A DNA stretch of 64,000 nt, from assembly GCA_018894105.1 (NCBI GenBank), contig CM032128.1:18209001-18273000 (forward strand). The letters run 5' to 3'. A model generated the notes under the pieces. That model had not been told where the DNA came from, did not search any database, and saw only the letters and a list, made by a program, of their open reading frames with translations. Each line of letters begins with the position of its first letter. Within the stretch, counting starts at the first letter, position 1. The stretch is from Jacaranda mimosifolia. Lineage: Eukaryota; Streptophyta; Magnoliopsida; Lamiales; Bignoniaceae. The translations under genes and the position numbers were made by a program. This document shows, piece after piece, positions 11,331 to 21,474 of this stretch.

Positions 11331-11332
11331 CT

Positions 11333-12250
11333 TCATTTTTCCTCCTTTATCTTGGGGGCCGTAGACTTGGAAAGACGAATGCCATGTCCCATAGGAAGAA
11401 ATCCCTTCTTGGATCCTTCCATACTAAACCTCTTTAGTATCTTGTCAATGTAGAGGGTTTGAGAGAGCCCCAGCATCCTCTTAGATCTATCTTTATAGAT
11501 ACGTATTCCTAATACGTAGGATGCTTCTCCCAAATCCTTCATGGAGAATTGTGTAGAAAACCTCGCTTTAGTACACTCTAACATTCCTACCTCATTCCCA
11601 ATGAAAAGGATGTCATCGACATAAAGCACAATAAACTGTACAATACTCCTACTAGCCTTCTTATACATACATGGTTCATACACATTTTTGATAATGCCAA
11701 ACGATTTGACTATTTTGTCAAAATGTATGTTCTAACTTCAGGACTCTTATTTGAGTCCATAAATAGATTTTTGGAGTTTGCAAACCTTTTGCTCATTCCC
11801 ATTGGACGTAAAACCTTGTGGTTGCTCCATATAAATTTCTTCTTCAATGTCTCTATTGACGAAAGCGGTTTTCACATCCATTTGCCATATCTCATAGTCA
11901 TAATATGTGGCTATGGCAAGTAGAATCCGAATGGACTTAGGTACTGCGATCGATGAAAAGGTTTTCTTGAAATCGATACTGGGTCTTTGAGTGTAACCTT
12001 TTTCCACTAGGCGCATCTCGAAATTCACCACTTCTCCATCAACTCCAAGCTTTCGCTTATAGATCCACTTGCAACTAACGTAAACTATTTCCTTTGGTGG
12101 ATCTGCCAAAGTCCATGCTTGTTTGAGTACATTGAGTCCATTTTAAATATCATGGCTTCTAGCCAACATCCCAAATTTATGTCCGACATAGCTTCCTCAT
12201 ATGTCTTTAGATCATCATCCATTTGGCCTGTCTCATGAAAAATCTGAACC
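11333..12250 (-). pseudogene. pol: copia B reverse transcriptase
   Basis: Copies element RNA into cDNA. Two open pieces, 11747-12109 (YVSCKWIYKRKLGVDGE, QRPSIDFKKTFSSIAVPKS, MDVKTAFVNRDIEEEIYME, CKLQKSIYGLK) and 11333-11683 (FIVLYVDDILFIGNE, MKDLGEASYVLGIRIYKDR), are separated by a break near 11690-11745. The catalytic YVDD is intact at 11612-11623, unlike elements A and G. It is best described as a recently broken RT. Confidence 0.9.
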
Positions 12251-12429
12251 TTTCGGGTTGCTTCTTCATTCGGTCTGACCTTCTCAAAGGTTGTGTGTGA
12301 GGCCCTTGTTGCTCATTTATTTCCATTGTTTGTGGGATTTCTTGATCATCTTGAACTTCATCAAATTTAACAATAATGCCATTTCTATCTAATATAAATT
12401 ATTTTTCCAAAAAGTAGGCGTTCCTCGAA

Positions 12430-13100
12430 ACAAACACCTTTTGTTATGAGGGATCATTGAAATAATAACCCATAGACTCTCTAGGGTACCCCAAAAACTT
12501 GCACAAGGTAGATCTAATATCCAACTTATCTCCTACTGTCCCTCTTATGTAGGCGGGAGATCCCCAGACTTTAAGATATTGGTAAGAGGGTGCTTCGCCA
12601 TGCCATATCTCATATGGTATTTTGGGCACCGACTTAGATGGTACTATGTTTAGTGGCATTGATGCCATGTGTAAGGCATATCCCCAAAAGGATATGGGCA
12701 CATCAGAAAGGCTCATCATTGAATGTATTATGTCCAACAAGCTACGGTTTCTCCTTTCGGCCACTCTATCATGTAAGGGTGTGCCAGATGGAATCCATTA
12801 AGAGAGAATCATATTCTCCTTTAGATAATCTAAGAATTCGACACTCAAGTATTCTCCCCCTTGATCCGATCGAAGACCTTTAATACTAAGTCCCTTTTGC
12901 TTTTCTACTTCATTCATGTACTCTTTGTACTTTTCAAAGGCCTCAAACTTGTACTTCATAAGATGCACATGCCTAAACCAACTATTATCATCGGTGAAGG
13001 TGATGAAGTAAAAATAGCATCCTGTCCCACTAACTCTTAGTGGTCCACAAATGTAGATATGGATCAATTTCAAGAGGCTTGTGGAGCGCTCCATTTATCC
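12430..13100 (-). pseudogene. pol: copia B integrase core
   Basis: Inserts the cDNA into the genome. Readable blocks: CGPLRVSGTG, YFITFTDDNSWFRHVHLMKYK, GLRSDQGGEYLSVEFLDYL (second Asp), RVAERRNRSLLDIIHSMMSL (Glu), PYEIWHGEAPSYQYLKVWGSPAY and YPRESMGYYFNDPS. The first catalytic Asp appears replaced: the usual HTDVCGPL reads HIYICGPL. A stop separates the pieces 12798-13094 and 12444-12764. Confidence 0.88.
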
Positions 13101-13660
13101 TACAAAAGGAGCCTTGGTCATTTTTCCTTTTAAACAAGATTTACAAGTAAGAAGATCATTAATGCCACTAACATTTAGTGCTTTGAGAGCTTCTAACTTA
13201 TTCATCCTATTTTTAGAAATATGTCAAAATCTTGCATGCCACAACAAGGCATCTTCTTGGTTATTGAACTTTCTTTTACTTAATTGAATGTGCATTAGTG
13301 AAGTTTGAGAATCAAATATGTACAATCCATTTATAAATGTACCTTGAGCAATCAAAGAACCATTCTTTAATGCCTTCAACTTCCCATTCAATATAGAAAA
13401 ATCAAATCCTTCAATATCAAGAATAGGAATTGAAATAATATTTTTTACAAGATGGGGTACATAATAAACGCGATCAAGTATAATGCAAGCATTCCCCAAG
13501 CCCAACTTGATAACGCCTTATAAAGTGGCCACAATTCTTGCTCTATTTCCTAAGTGGATGATCATATCCATTTCACGAAGACTCCTTCTTCTTTCCATCC
13601 CCTGTAATGAATTACAAAGGTGAGAATCGCATGCGGTATCAAATACCTATGTGGAAGAAT
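13100..13660 (-). pseudogene. pol: copia B pre-integrase and protease region
   Basis: The piece 13224-13505 reads YYVPHLVKNIISIPILD, FSILNGKLKALKNGSLIAQG and LLWHARF, the linker and zinc-binding start of the pre-integrase domain. A protease-like FDTACDSHLCNSLQ is read at about 13604-13650. The DTAC form replaces the more common DSG/DTG of aspartic proteases and is shared with elements A and G, so it is a family trait rather than a mutation of B. Confidence 0.8.
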
Positions 13661-14512
13661 TAGTCATCATGTGCACTTCAATAAAGTACATACCCTTTTC
13701 AAGGGTTGTAAGGTAAGCTTTGCAATTTCTTTTCCAATGCCCTTTTTCCCCACAATGGAAATAACTAGCTTCGGTTCTAACCTTCTTCTTAACCCTCCTG
13801 GAACTCTTCTTGAGTTGCTTCCCTTTTAAGGTAGAACTTTTCTTCCTCTTACCTCTCTTTCTAGGACCCTTAGGGCCTTTCGACTTGGAAGAGAATGCAA
13901 GAATAAGGGACTTCTCCTTTCTTATAGTCGTCTCCACGATCACAAGCATATTGATCAATTCGTTAATCATAACATCTTGCTTTAACATACTGAAGTTCAT
14001 GATGAATTGATCATATGATGGTGGTAATGATTGTAGGATCAAATCTACATAAAGGTCATTGTCCATAACCACATCTAATTGTCCAAGCTTCTCGATGAGT
14101 CCAATCATCTTGAGGCTGTGATCATGGACATTGGACCCTTCACTCATCCTTGCCCAAAAGAGCTCTTTACACAAAGCGAACCTTTCGTGTCTACTTTGTA
14201 CACCATACAACTCTTGCAAGTATATATAGATCTCTCGAGCATGTTTCATGTGCTCATAAGTCTTGTGGAGCTCATTGCACATGGATGCCATCATGACACA
14301 CTTCACTTATAGATCATCATCTACAAATTTTATGAACATTTCACATTGTGCGTCGGTGGCATCATCACCCAGTGTGTCCACGAGACTTTAATCAAGGATG
14401 TAAGTCCACTTTTCAGAGTCAAGAATGATTTCAAAGTTTCTTAACCAATCTTGGAAGTTCAGCCCAATTAGTTTATTGGTTTCCAAATTAATGCGAGTGG
14501 ATTCTTGGCCAT
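13647..14512 (-). pseudogene. gag: copia B gag
   Basis: A 219-codon open stretch (13647-14306) plus an upstream part reaching the likely ATG at 14512 (MAKNPLA...). Blocks: HMKHAREIYIYLQELYGVQSRH, HDHSLKMIGLIEKLGQLDVVMDNDLYVDLILQSLPPSYDQFIMNFS, a Lys-rich linker, and the zinc knuckle YFHCGEKGHWKRNC whose first Cys is Tyr. It continues into KGMYFIEVHMMTNSST just before the protease. A frame break near 14307 separates the first about 70 codons. This is the best-preserved gag in the window. Confidence 0.9.
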
Positions 14513-14709
14513 TTTGATTGAAGATTTCTAAAATCTACGAGATGTGAAGAAAAAGTATAAGCTTGTGATTGAGTTTGATATTAAAAACATGTTTGTGGTC
14601 TTTCAAGCATGTTTTCCTCCCGCTATTTTATAAAATTCTTCACCCTCTAGAAGAATTTGAGAAATCATATTTCCTAGTGAGAATCAAGATCCCAAGGACC
14701 TGCAAATGG

Positions 14710-15012
14710 ACCCTTGTAACCGGATGTATATCCACGAGTAATCCAAAGGTAAGCAACATTTGCTAATTACATCTCATGCAATTCTTGACATATTTTGCCT
14801 TACCATTTCCTATAGATCTCCTAATGAATGACATCTACAGTACTCGATGTCAAGTCAAACCTACCAATCAAACTTTGATTCAAGATGGGCACCACAACAT
14901 CCCCCATAACCGAGTGCATAATGTGTGGACATTCTTAAATCAAAGGAGCATCTCATGCAAAGCAAATAGTCACAACTTCCCACCTAAGTATGACCCCCGT
15001 AATCGGATGTAT
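14710..15012 (-). repeat. Four spaced leader motifs in copia B
   Basis: On the minus strand the motifs centre near 15000 (ATACATCCGATTACGGGGGT), 14913 (GCACTCGGTTATGGGGG), 14840 (ACATCGAGTACTG) and 14724 (ATACATCCGGTTAC). They sit at the same place relative to gag as those in A and F. Confidence 0.45.
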
Positions 15013-15832
15013 ATCATACAAAAGTGGTAGCATCATCATGCCACATACCATTGGTAGAAGGGTTGGATTAATTAAAACTCTTTTAATTTGTATCCATTTT
15101 AACTTAATATTAGAAAAACACTCAGACATTCCAAGTGGAAGGATTTTGCTTGCAAAGATCTCATCATTTTTATCTTCTTATTTAGGTTTCCTATATCCTA
15201 AACATACATCCTATACATCAATAGGATATGAAAAGTGTAAATAAGTAAATACGCCTAGCATTCTCCTAAGGGGGATGACCACGAGCCTAACCAAGTGATG
15301 CACTTAGAGCCATAGGTGCACCACCTAGTTGATTTTAGGTGGGTTGATTAAATCTAGCTATTATATGAGTGTATCACATGCATTCATGCGTCTTCAGAAG
15401 TCTCCATGCCTCCAAGGCCTCCTTTGCTCTATATAACTTTTACATAAGAAGGAAATCCTCACTCTTAGTGATTCTACTCTCATAACATTTATAAGGTAGA
15501 AGTAACAAGGCATTCAAGCCTCAATTTAATACAACCCATTTCAACAACTTGAAACAAGTAAAATCAATATTAAAGACTCATGATCATCCCCATTCATTCA
15601 TCAACCATTCAACAATTAAATGAACAATAAATAAATCTAGAATTAACAATTAATTCTAACAATTAAATGCTTATCTTATAAACAAATAATTGAACAAGCA
15701 TAACATTTATGCCATAAATTGGAGATCAACTTTAACTAGATTTTTAAAGCATTCAAAAATGTCAAACATAATTTTGAGGACTTACACAACACTTGTGCAT
15801 CTATAGCACACGATTTAATGCCAATCCCAAAC

Positions 15833-15925
15833 TGGGTGCTGCTAGCCAAGCTTGGTGCGCAGCTAGGCAGTAGCTCTCAGCCACTGCACGGCCAGCTTGC
15901 ACCATTGCTACCGACAGCCCTTGTT
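15833..15925 (-). other. GC-rich island in copia leader B
   Basis: A GC-rich patch with GCTAGCCAAGCTTGG, GCGCAGCTAGGCAG and GGCCAGCTTGC blocks in AT-rich surroundings. It corresponds to the islands in A, F and G. Confidence 0.5.
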
Positions 15926-16436
15926 TTGGGGTTAAAGGTTAGTCAATCCAATTTTTAGCTCAACTTTTGTGCACCAAAAATTGTAGAACACTTTCTAGAA
16001 ATTAAATGACATATTATGGACCAATTTCAAAATATGAAACTCCTTTTAAAACTGAAAATTAAAGTGCTCAATCATGCTTCAAAAATTCAAGTTTAAGTGA
16101 AAATCAAATTCTCCAAAAACCTCCAATCAAATTCCAATCTCATTGGATCAAAAATGACCAATCCACTTTTGATCAATAAAAAACATGCTATATCATCATA
16201 TAACATCGATTAATGCCAAATCAACATTCAACATTAATAACTATGAATTGAAAAATAGTAAAACATAAATCAACACTTAAATCACATAAACGCATGCTTT
16301 CAATTCATCAAGCATTAGAGCCACAAGCATTATCAACCAAACACTCCAATCCATTACTCGAATCAAGTATTTGGTGATATTGATAAACTCCTCAGATGAA
16401 TCAACTAAACAATAATCCAAAACATAGCATGAAATA

Positions 16437-16449
16437 GGCTCTGATACCA
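16437..16449 (-). other. Primer-binding site of copia B
   Basis: On the minus strand it reads TGGTATCAGAGCC, two bases from the LTR end. It is the canonical plant copia initiator-Met tRNA site. Confidence 0.9.
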
Positions 16450-17089
16450 CTTGATAGCAAGAGTAGCATTTGGATCCATAAATCAAAACTTCAAAAGCTT
16501 GAACTTAACTAAGCTACTCAAGTACCCAGGGATCTAGACATGCTATAGATTTGGATTAGGAAGAATAATTACCTCTTGTAGATCAAAACAAGGAGAAAAG
16601 CAAGTATCTATCTCGAATCCAGAAATTATCTGGAATCTGCACAACAAAAAGGCGGCAACCTTTACCCTAGTCAAATTGCTCCAAAATTCACCAACTTAAA
16701 TCTAGAACACCTCCACACATTGAGAAAGCTACTTCAAAAAAATTGGAGCAAAAATCCTTCTGGATGACTCTGAAAAAATTCGCCAATTTGGAGCTACTGC
16801 AGTGGATCTCCAAAATTTAGCAAGTCAAATGCCTTCCCTCTATTGATATGATCCATGCCCCAATCATTCTTCCAATTTTCCCTCACTAGAAGCTGGAGTT
16901 AGAGAGGAAAAAATAAGGTAGAGGAGGCTGATTTTTAGGTTGGGAAGAAGAAGGAATGCAAAGCTCAACACATGATGCAATGCATAAAGGGGGTGAGAGA
17001 GAGAGAGAGAGATAGAGAGTTTTGGAGGGAATGTAAAGAATCTAATCTTCACACTTTCAGCAATGTATTTTTATTCGAATTTGCCCACC

Positions 17090-17145
17090 CTCTATATGTA
17101 TATATCGAGGGTAGAAGGTGTGATGCTAGTTGGCATCACACCTTC
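17090..17145 (-). promoter_or_regulatory. LTR promoter of copia B 5' LTR (best palindrome)
   Basis: A perfect 13-base inverted repeat, GAAGGTGTGATGC (17114-17126) and GCATCACACCTTC (17133-17145), with a six-base spacer. It is adjacent to the TATA-like TCTATATGTATATATC (17091-17106). On the minus strand the palindrome lies just upstream of the TATA box. Confidence 0.65.
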
Positions 17146-18151
17146 CTCAAGGTAATCGCCCATATGGCCTGCCAAGTTGACAAATTGAAGTTCAAGTCAT
17201 ACTTGAATTTCATGTGCATTTCAATTACATTTGGAATCTAATTCCAAATTAATTAAGATGCTAATTTAAATGAACACATCATTTAAAATTTTCCTCCTAA
17301 AAGTATTCTTTCCATTAATTAAATTAAAAAATTAAGTTCAATTAATTGACTTTTTATTTAACTCTTAAATCAAACAAGCTTAACTTTTAAGCTTAAACTA
17401 GTCAACTCAAGTCTTTAAGTCAACTTGACCAATTGATGGTCAGTATGGCACCAAGTAATTAACTTCTTAATTATTGGTCTAATTTAACTCTTTAAATTAG
17501 TTGATTAATTTAACACTTAAATTAATCAAACTAGAATTGATCATTATTGGATCTTTGAAAATCAGTCACCAAAGGGTGAGTTTTTCTAACATTTAGAAAA
17601 TTGCTCTACTAATTTTGAAAGCTAATTGGTTTTTTCGTGTGACCTAATAGGTTCGACCATTCATTGAACATGGGCTCACAACTCTTTGTGACTTTTGAAT
17701 ATCTTACATTCATTTTAGTTTAAAACTCATTTTAAATGAATCGACTCAATTCAATTAATATCATTAATCGAAGAGTACCCAATCTCCATGGTCGATGTCC
17801 AACCTCAAGCCTATGGAGCCCAACTAATTGGCCGAAATGAATATTCTAGAGAACCATCATAGCTCTATGCATACTATGCAAATACGGTCCTTCAGTCTCC
17901 TATCTCCCGAAAGATGCCTGGGGCAAGATATTTATCAGTTCCCTAATAGACTTGATATAATGTCTCTATGCTAAATGTTCAATTCCCTTGTGTGACCTCA
18001 CATTTGGAAAACTCATTTTCCAAATTGTCACACCACCTTGTACAAGAATTTCTGATAATCAATCATTATAGAACAGATAGGAGATGCACTCGCCCTTCAC
18101 GAAAGCGAGGAGTTGGATTCCATCTTGGATCTTACAAACCTCCACGCTAAG

Positions 18152-18973
18152 TAGGGGTGGCAATTTTCGACACGATACGATAACACGACACGAACCAACA
18201 CGATATTATTGGGTTTGGGTTGGGGGTTATTGGGTTGGGTCGATATTGGGTCGACCTGATAAGCAATATGAAAATTATGGGTTGGTTTGGGTTGGGTTTT
18301 GGGTTACATGATAACAACCCGATAACACGATAATAACCCCATATTTTTTGCATTTTTAAGTAATGACTTGTTATTTTTGAACAATTTAACTTTCGATAGA
18401 TTTGTAAGAATTAATGATTATTATTTACTACGTAAATCTTGACTATTTGATGATGTTGGGATGATTATTAATCATTGAATGAGACGAATCATACTTATTT
18501 GCTGGAATTCAACTTCATTGTTGTTAAAATTAAGTTGTGCAAAACTTTTGATTTAACATGAAAATTTGTATATTATTGATGTTGTAGAGAAAATTAAATG
18601 AAGTCCAATTATCAAATTATTCTATGGTATAAAAGTTGAGCTGCTAGAGTATAATGTTGACTTTTTTTAAAAAAATTTGGCACAAGTTGACTTTTCTCAA
18701 AATTTTGGTATAAATTAATTATTTTATTAAGATTCTAGTTGAACATAAAATGTATAAGTTTTTTAGATGAATTATTAATGAAAAATAATCATATGCTGAA
18801 ACAGGTTGGGTTCGGGTTCACACGAAAAGTTTCGGGTCGGGTTCGGGCTGAGGCTTATTAATGAAAAATAATCATATGCTGAAACGGGTTAGGTTCAGGT
18901 TTAGCAAAATTTTGTGATATCCCCCCCTCAACCCAACACGAAACAACCGAACACGACATGATTGCCACCCCTA
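18152..18973. mobile_element. hAT MITE inserted in the 5' LTR of copia B
   Basis: Terminal inverted repeats TAGGGGTGGCAAT (18152) and ATTGCCACCCCTA (ending 18973). Flanks are ACGCTAAG (18144-18151) and ACACTAAG (18974-18981), an 8-bp duplication with one mismatch, as expected for hAT. Subterminal repeats such as ACACGA and TTGGGTT are rich at both ends. The matching uninterrupted LTR sequence is at about 10128-10145. No transposase is present. Confidence 0.9.
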
Positions 18974-19546
18974 ACACTAAGTAGCTCATACCCAACTTCA
19001 ACCCGAAAGACCCACTAAGTGGTCAAGGAAGAGTCAAAGCATGAGGACTGGACACAAGGTTACCATGGATCCTCAGGTCAGTGGACTAATAATATACACT
19101 AGCGTAAATGGGAAAATTAACAACTACCGACTTGCTACTATGGCTATCTAGTGGTTTCTACGGAGGGTCTTCAGTATCTTGCTCTATGACAAGCACTAAC
19201 TAACATACACCCGTATCTCATACAGTTGCTCATGGAATGGAGCAATATCCAACTCTTGGATTTATGCATCATTAGCGCAAGTCTATCCGGATCTTAGATG
19301 CCCTGTGTCATAAGATCCTACGACTTGGAAGATTTTAGATCATGACCATGTGAGACTTATTCCATGGTCATTGAACTAAGTCTCATAGTTATAAGTGATC
19401 TAGGGGCTTCTCCAAATGCAAGCGAAGTAATAAAGAGCATAAGATGAAGATGGCCATATAAAGAATATCATTCAATCAATATTGTTTTACAAGGAAATAG
19501 CTTATACAAAGCCAATCTAATTGGTTTGTCAGGCACAATTCCAACA

Positions 19547-19790
19547 AACGCCACATGAGATGTGGTATGGCAAAGCACTCTCTTACCAATATTTAAAGGT
19601 TTGGGGGTCTCCCACCTACATCAAGAAGTTAGTGGGAGACAAGTTGGATAGTCGATCCTCCTTGTGCAGGTTTGTGGGATACCCTAGAAAGTCTATAGGT
19701 TATTACTTTTATGATCCCTCAGAGCAAAAAATGTTGACTCGAGGAATGCTACCTTTTTGGAAAAAGAGTTTCTATTAAATACCTATTAGA
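19547..19790 (+). pseudogene. pol: copia A integrase tail (after element B)
   Basis: Continuation of A's integrase on the right of B: EMWYGKALSYQYLKVWGSPTY, LDSRSSLCRFVGYPRKSIGYYFYDPSEQK. It follows directly on VPSNIVLKM at the left of B. It ends in a frame break near 19775. Confidence 0.88.
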
Positions 19791-19799
19791 TAGAAAAGG

Positions 19800-20775
19800 C
19801 ATTATTGTTAAACTTGATGAAATTCAAGATGATCAAATATAGATCCGAAGCAACCCGAAAGGTTATGAGACAGGCTAATCGAATATAGATCTGAAGACCT
19901 ACAAGGAAGCTATGTTAGACATAGACTCGGGATATTAGCTTAATGCTAGAGATCTGAAATGGACTCTATGTACTCCAACAAAGTATGAACTTTAGTAGAT
20001 CCATCGGAGGGAATCATTCTCGTTGGTTGCAAGTGGATCTATAAGCGAAAGCTAAGAATCGATGGAGAGCTAATGACCTTTAAGGCGTGACTAGGGGCAA
20101 AAGGTTCTACTCAAAGACCCAATATTGATTTCGAGGAAACCTTTTCACCAGTTACAATGCCTAAGTCCATATGGATCCTACTTGCCATAGCCACATATTA
20201 TGACTATGAGATATAGCAAATGGATGTGAAAACCATTTTCCTCAATGGCAACATTGAAGAAAAAATTTATATAGAACAATCACAAGGTTTTATATCTAAG
20301 AGGGGTGAGCAAAAGGTTTGCAAACTCCAAAGGTCCATTTATGGACTTAAGCAAGCGTCTGGATCTTGGAACATACATTTTGATAGTACAGTCAAATCGT
20401 TTGGCTTTGTCAAAAATGTGTATGAACCATGTGTGTACAAAAAGATGAGTGGAAATTGTGTATAATTTATTGTGCTTTATGTCAATGCCATCCTTCTCAT
20501 TGGGAATGAGGTAGGAATGTTAGAGCAGACTAAAGCGTGGTTATCTACTCAATTCTTCATGAAAGATTTGAAAGAAGCATCCTACGTATTAGGAATACGT
20601 ATCTATAGAGATAGATCAAATAGGATGCTGGGGCTATCCCAATCATAGTACATTGAAAAAATACTAAAACAATTTACTATGGAAGAATCCAAGAAGGGAT
20701 TTCTTCCCATGGGACATAGATTTGTTTATCTAAGTCTATGGCCCCCAGACTGAGGCAAAAAGATAAAAGATGTGC
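19800..20775 (+). pseudogene. pol: copia A reverse transcriptase, catalytic site altered
   Basis: RT remnant with VGCKWIYKRKL, QRPNIDFEETFSPVTMPKS, MDVKTIFLNGNIEEKIYIEQ, CKLQRSIYGLKQASGSWN, and MKDLKEASYVLGIRIYRDRS. The longest open piece is 20220-20465. The YVDD box reads YVNA at 20478-20489, losing both catalytic Asp residues. In-frame stops are frequent (for example near 20217 and 20463). Confidence 0.88.
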
Positions 20776-20875
20776 CAGATACCTTATGCATTCGCTATAG
20801 AGAGCATAATATATGCAGTACAATGTACAAGACCAAATGTAGCACACGCTCTGAGTGTCACGAGCCGCTTTCAAT

Positions 20876-21462
20876 CCAACCCTAGTGAATGTCATTGGCT
20901 GGCCGTTAAGACAGCCCTTAAGTAGTTGAGAAGAAGTAAGGAATTATTTTTGGTATACAACAATAGACAATTGAAACCCGAGGGGTTTTCAGATTCAAGT
21001 TTTCAATCCGATGTAGACAACCTAAAATCCATCTCTGGATTCATATTTTGCCTTAATGGCGGTGCGATGAGTTGGAAGAGTTCTAAACAAGATACCATGG
21101 TCAATTCAACTACTGAGGCAGAATATGTTATAGCTTCAGAAGCTGCAAAGGAAGGTGTTTGGATCAAAAACTTCATCAAAGAGTTAGATATAGTGCCTAG
21201 CATGTTTGAGCCTGTGGCTATCTTTTGTGACAACAACGGCGCAGTTGCACAAGCTAAGGAGCCCAGATCTCATCAATGATCCAAGTGCATTTTGAGGTGA
21301 TACCATTTGATTCGGGAGATCATAGGTAGAGATAACATTCGAGTGAAAAGAGTTACCTCGAAAGAGAATATAGCACATCCACTGACCAAACCCCGATCAC
21401 AAAAGGTCTTCGAAGGACATCTTATAAAGATAGGTCTTGAGACTATAAGGCATTGGCTTTAG
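20876..21462 (+). pseudogene. pol: copia A RNase H domain
   Basis: Open from 20926 to 21279: GFSDSSFQSDVDNLKSISGF, FCLNGGAMSWKSSKQDT, STTEAEYVIASEAAKEGVW, AIFCDNNGAVAQAKEPRSHQ. The catalytic Asp/Glu residues are visible. Stops break the C-terminal part, which can still be followed to HLIKIGLETIRHWL near 21462. Confidence 0.87.
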
Positions 21463-21474
21463 CATGTGGGAGAT
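21463..21474 (+). other. Polypurine tract of copia A
   Basis: GTGGGAGAT directly precedes the TGTTGG start of the 3' LTR. It is the expected plus-strand primer site, and the same sequence sits beside the 3' LTRs of B, E and (degraded) C and G. Confidence 0.75.

Larger units (their letters stand above)
14513..16436 (-). other. 5' leader of copia B
   Basis: About 1.9 kb without a convincing ORF between the primer-binding site and gag. It carries the four leader motifs (14710-15012) and the GC-rich island (15833-15925), in the same order and spacing as in A. Confidence 0.75.
6977..19546 (-). mobile_element. Ty1/copia retrotransposon B (nested in A)
   Basis: Complete minus-strand copia element of the same family as A. 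On the plus strand it reads 3' LTR 6977-10622, RNase H, RT, integrase, protease, gag (10643-14512), leader, primer-binding site 16437-16449 and 5' LTR 16452-19546. The flanks are AATGC (6972-6976) and AACGC (19547-19551), a 5-bp duplication with one transition. Joining the flanks restores the order of A's integrase (VPSNIV...EMWYGKALSYQYLKVWG). B carries two DNA transposons in its LTRs. Confidence 0.92.
16452..19546 (-). repeat. 5' LTR of copia B (with hAT MITE)
   Basis: Starts TGATAGCAAG and ends TTCCAACA on the plus strand. After removing the 18152-18973 insertion it is about 2.27 kb. A GA microsatellite lies at about 16997-17012. It pairs with the 6977-10622 LTR. Confidence 0.9.
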
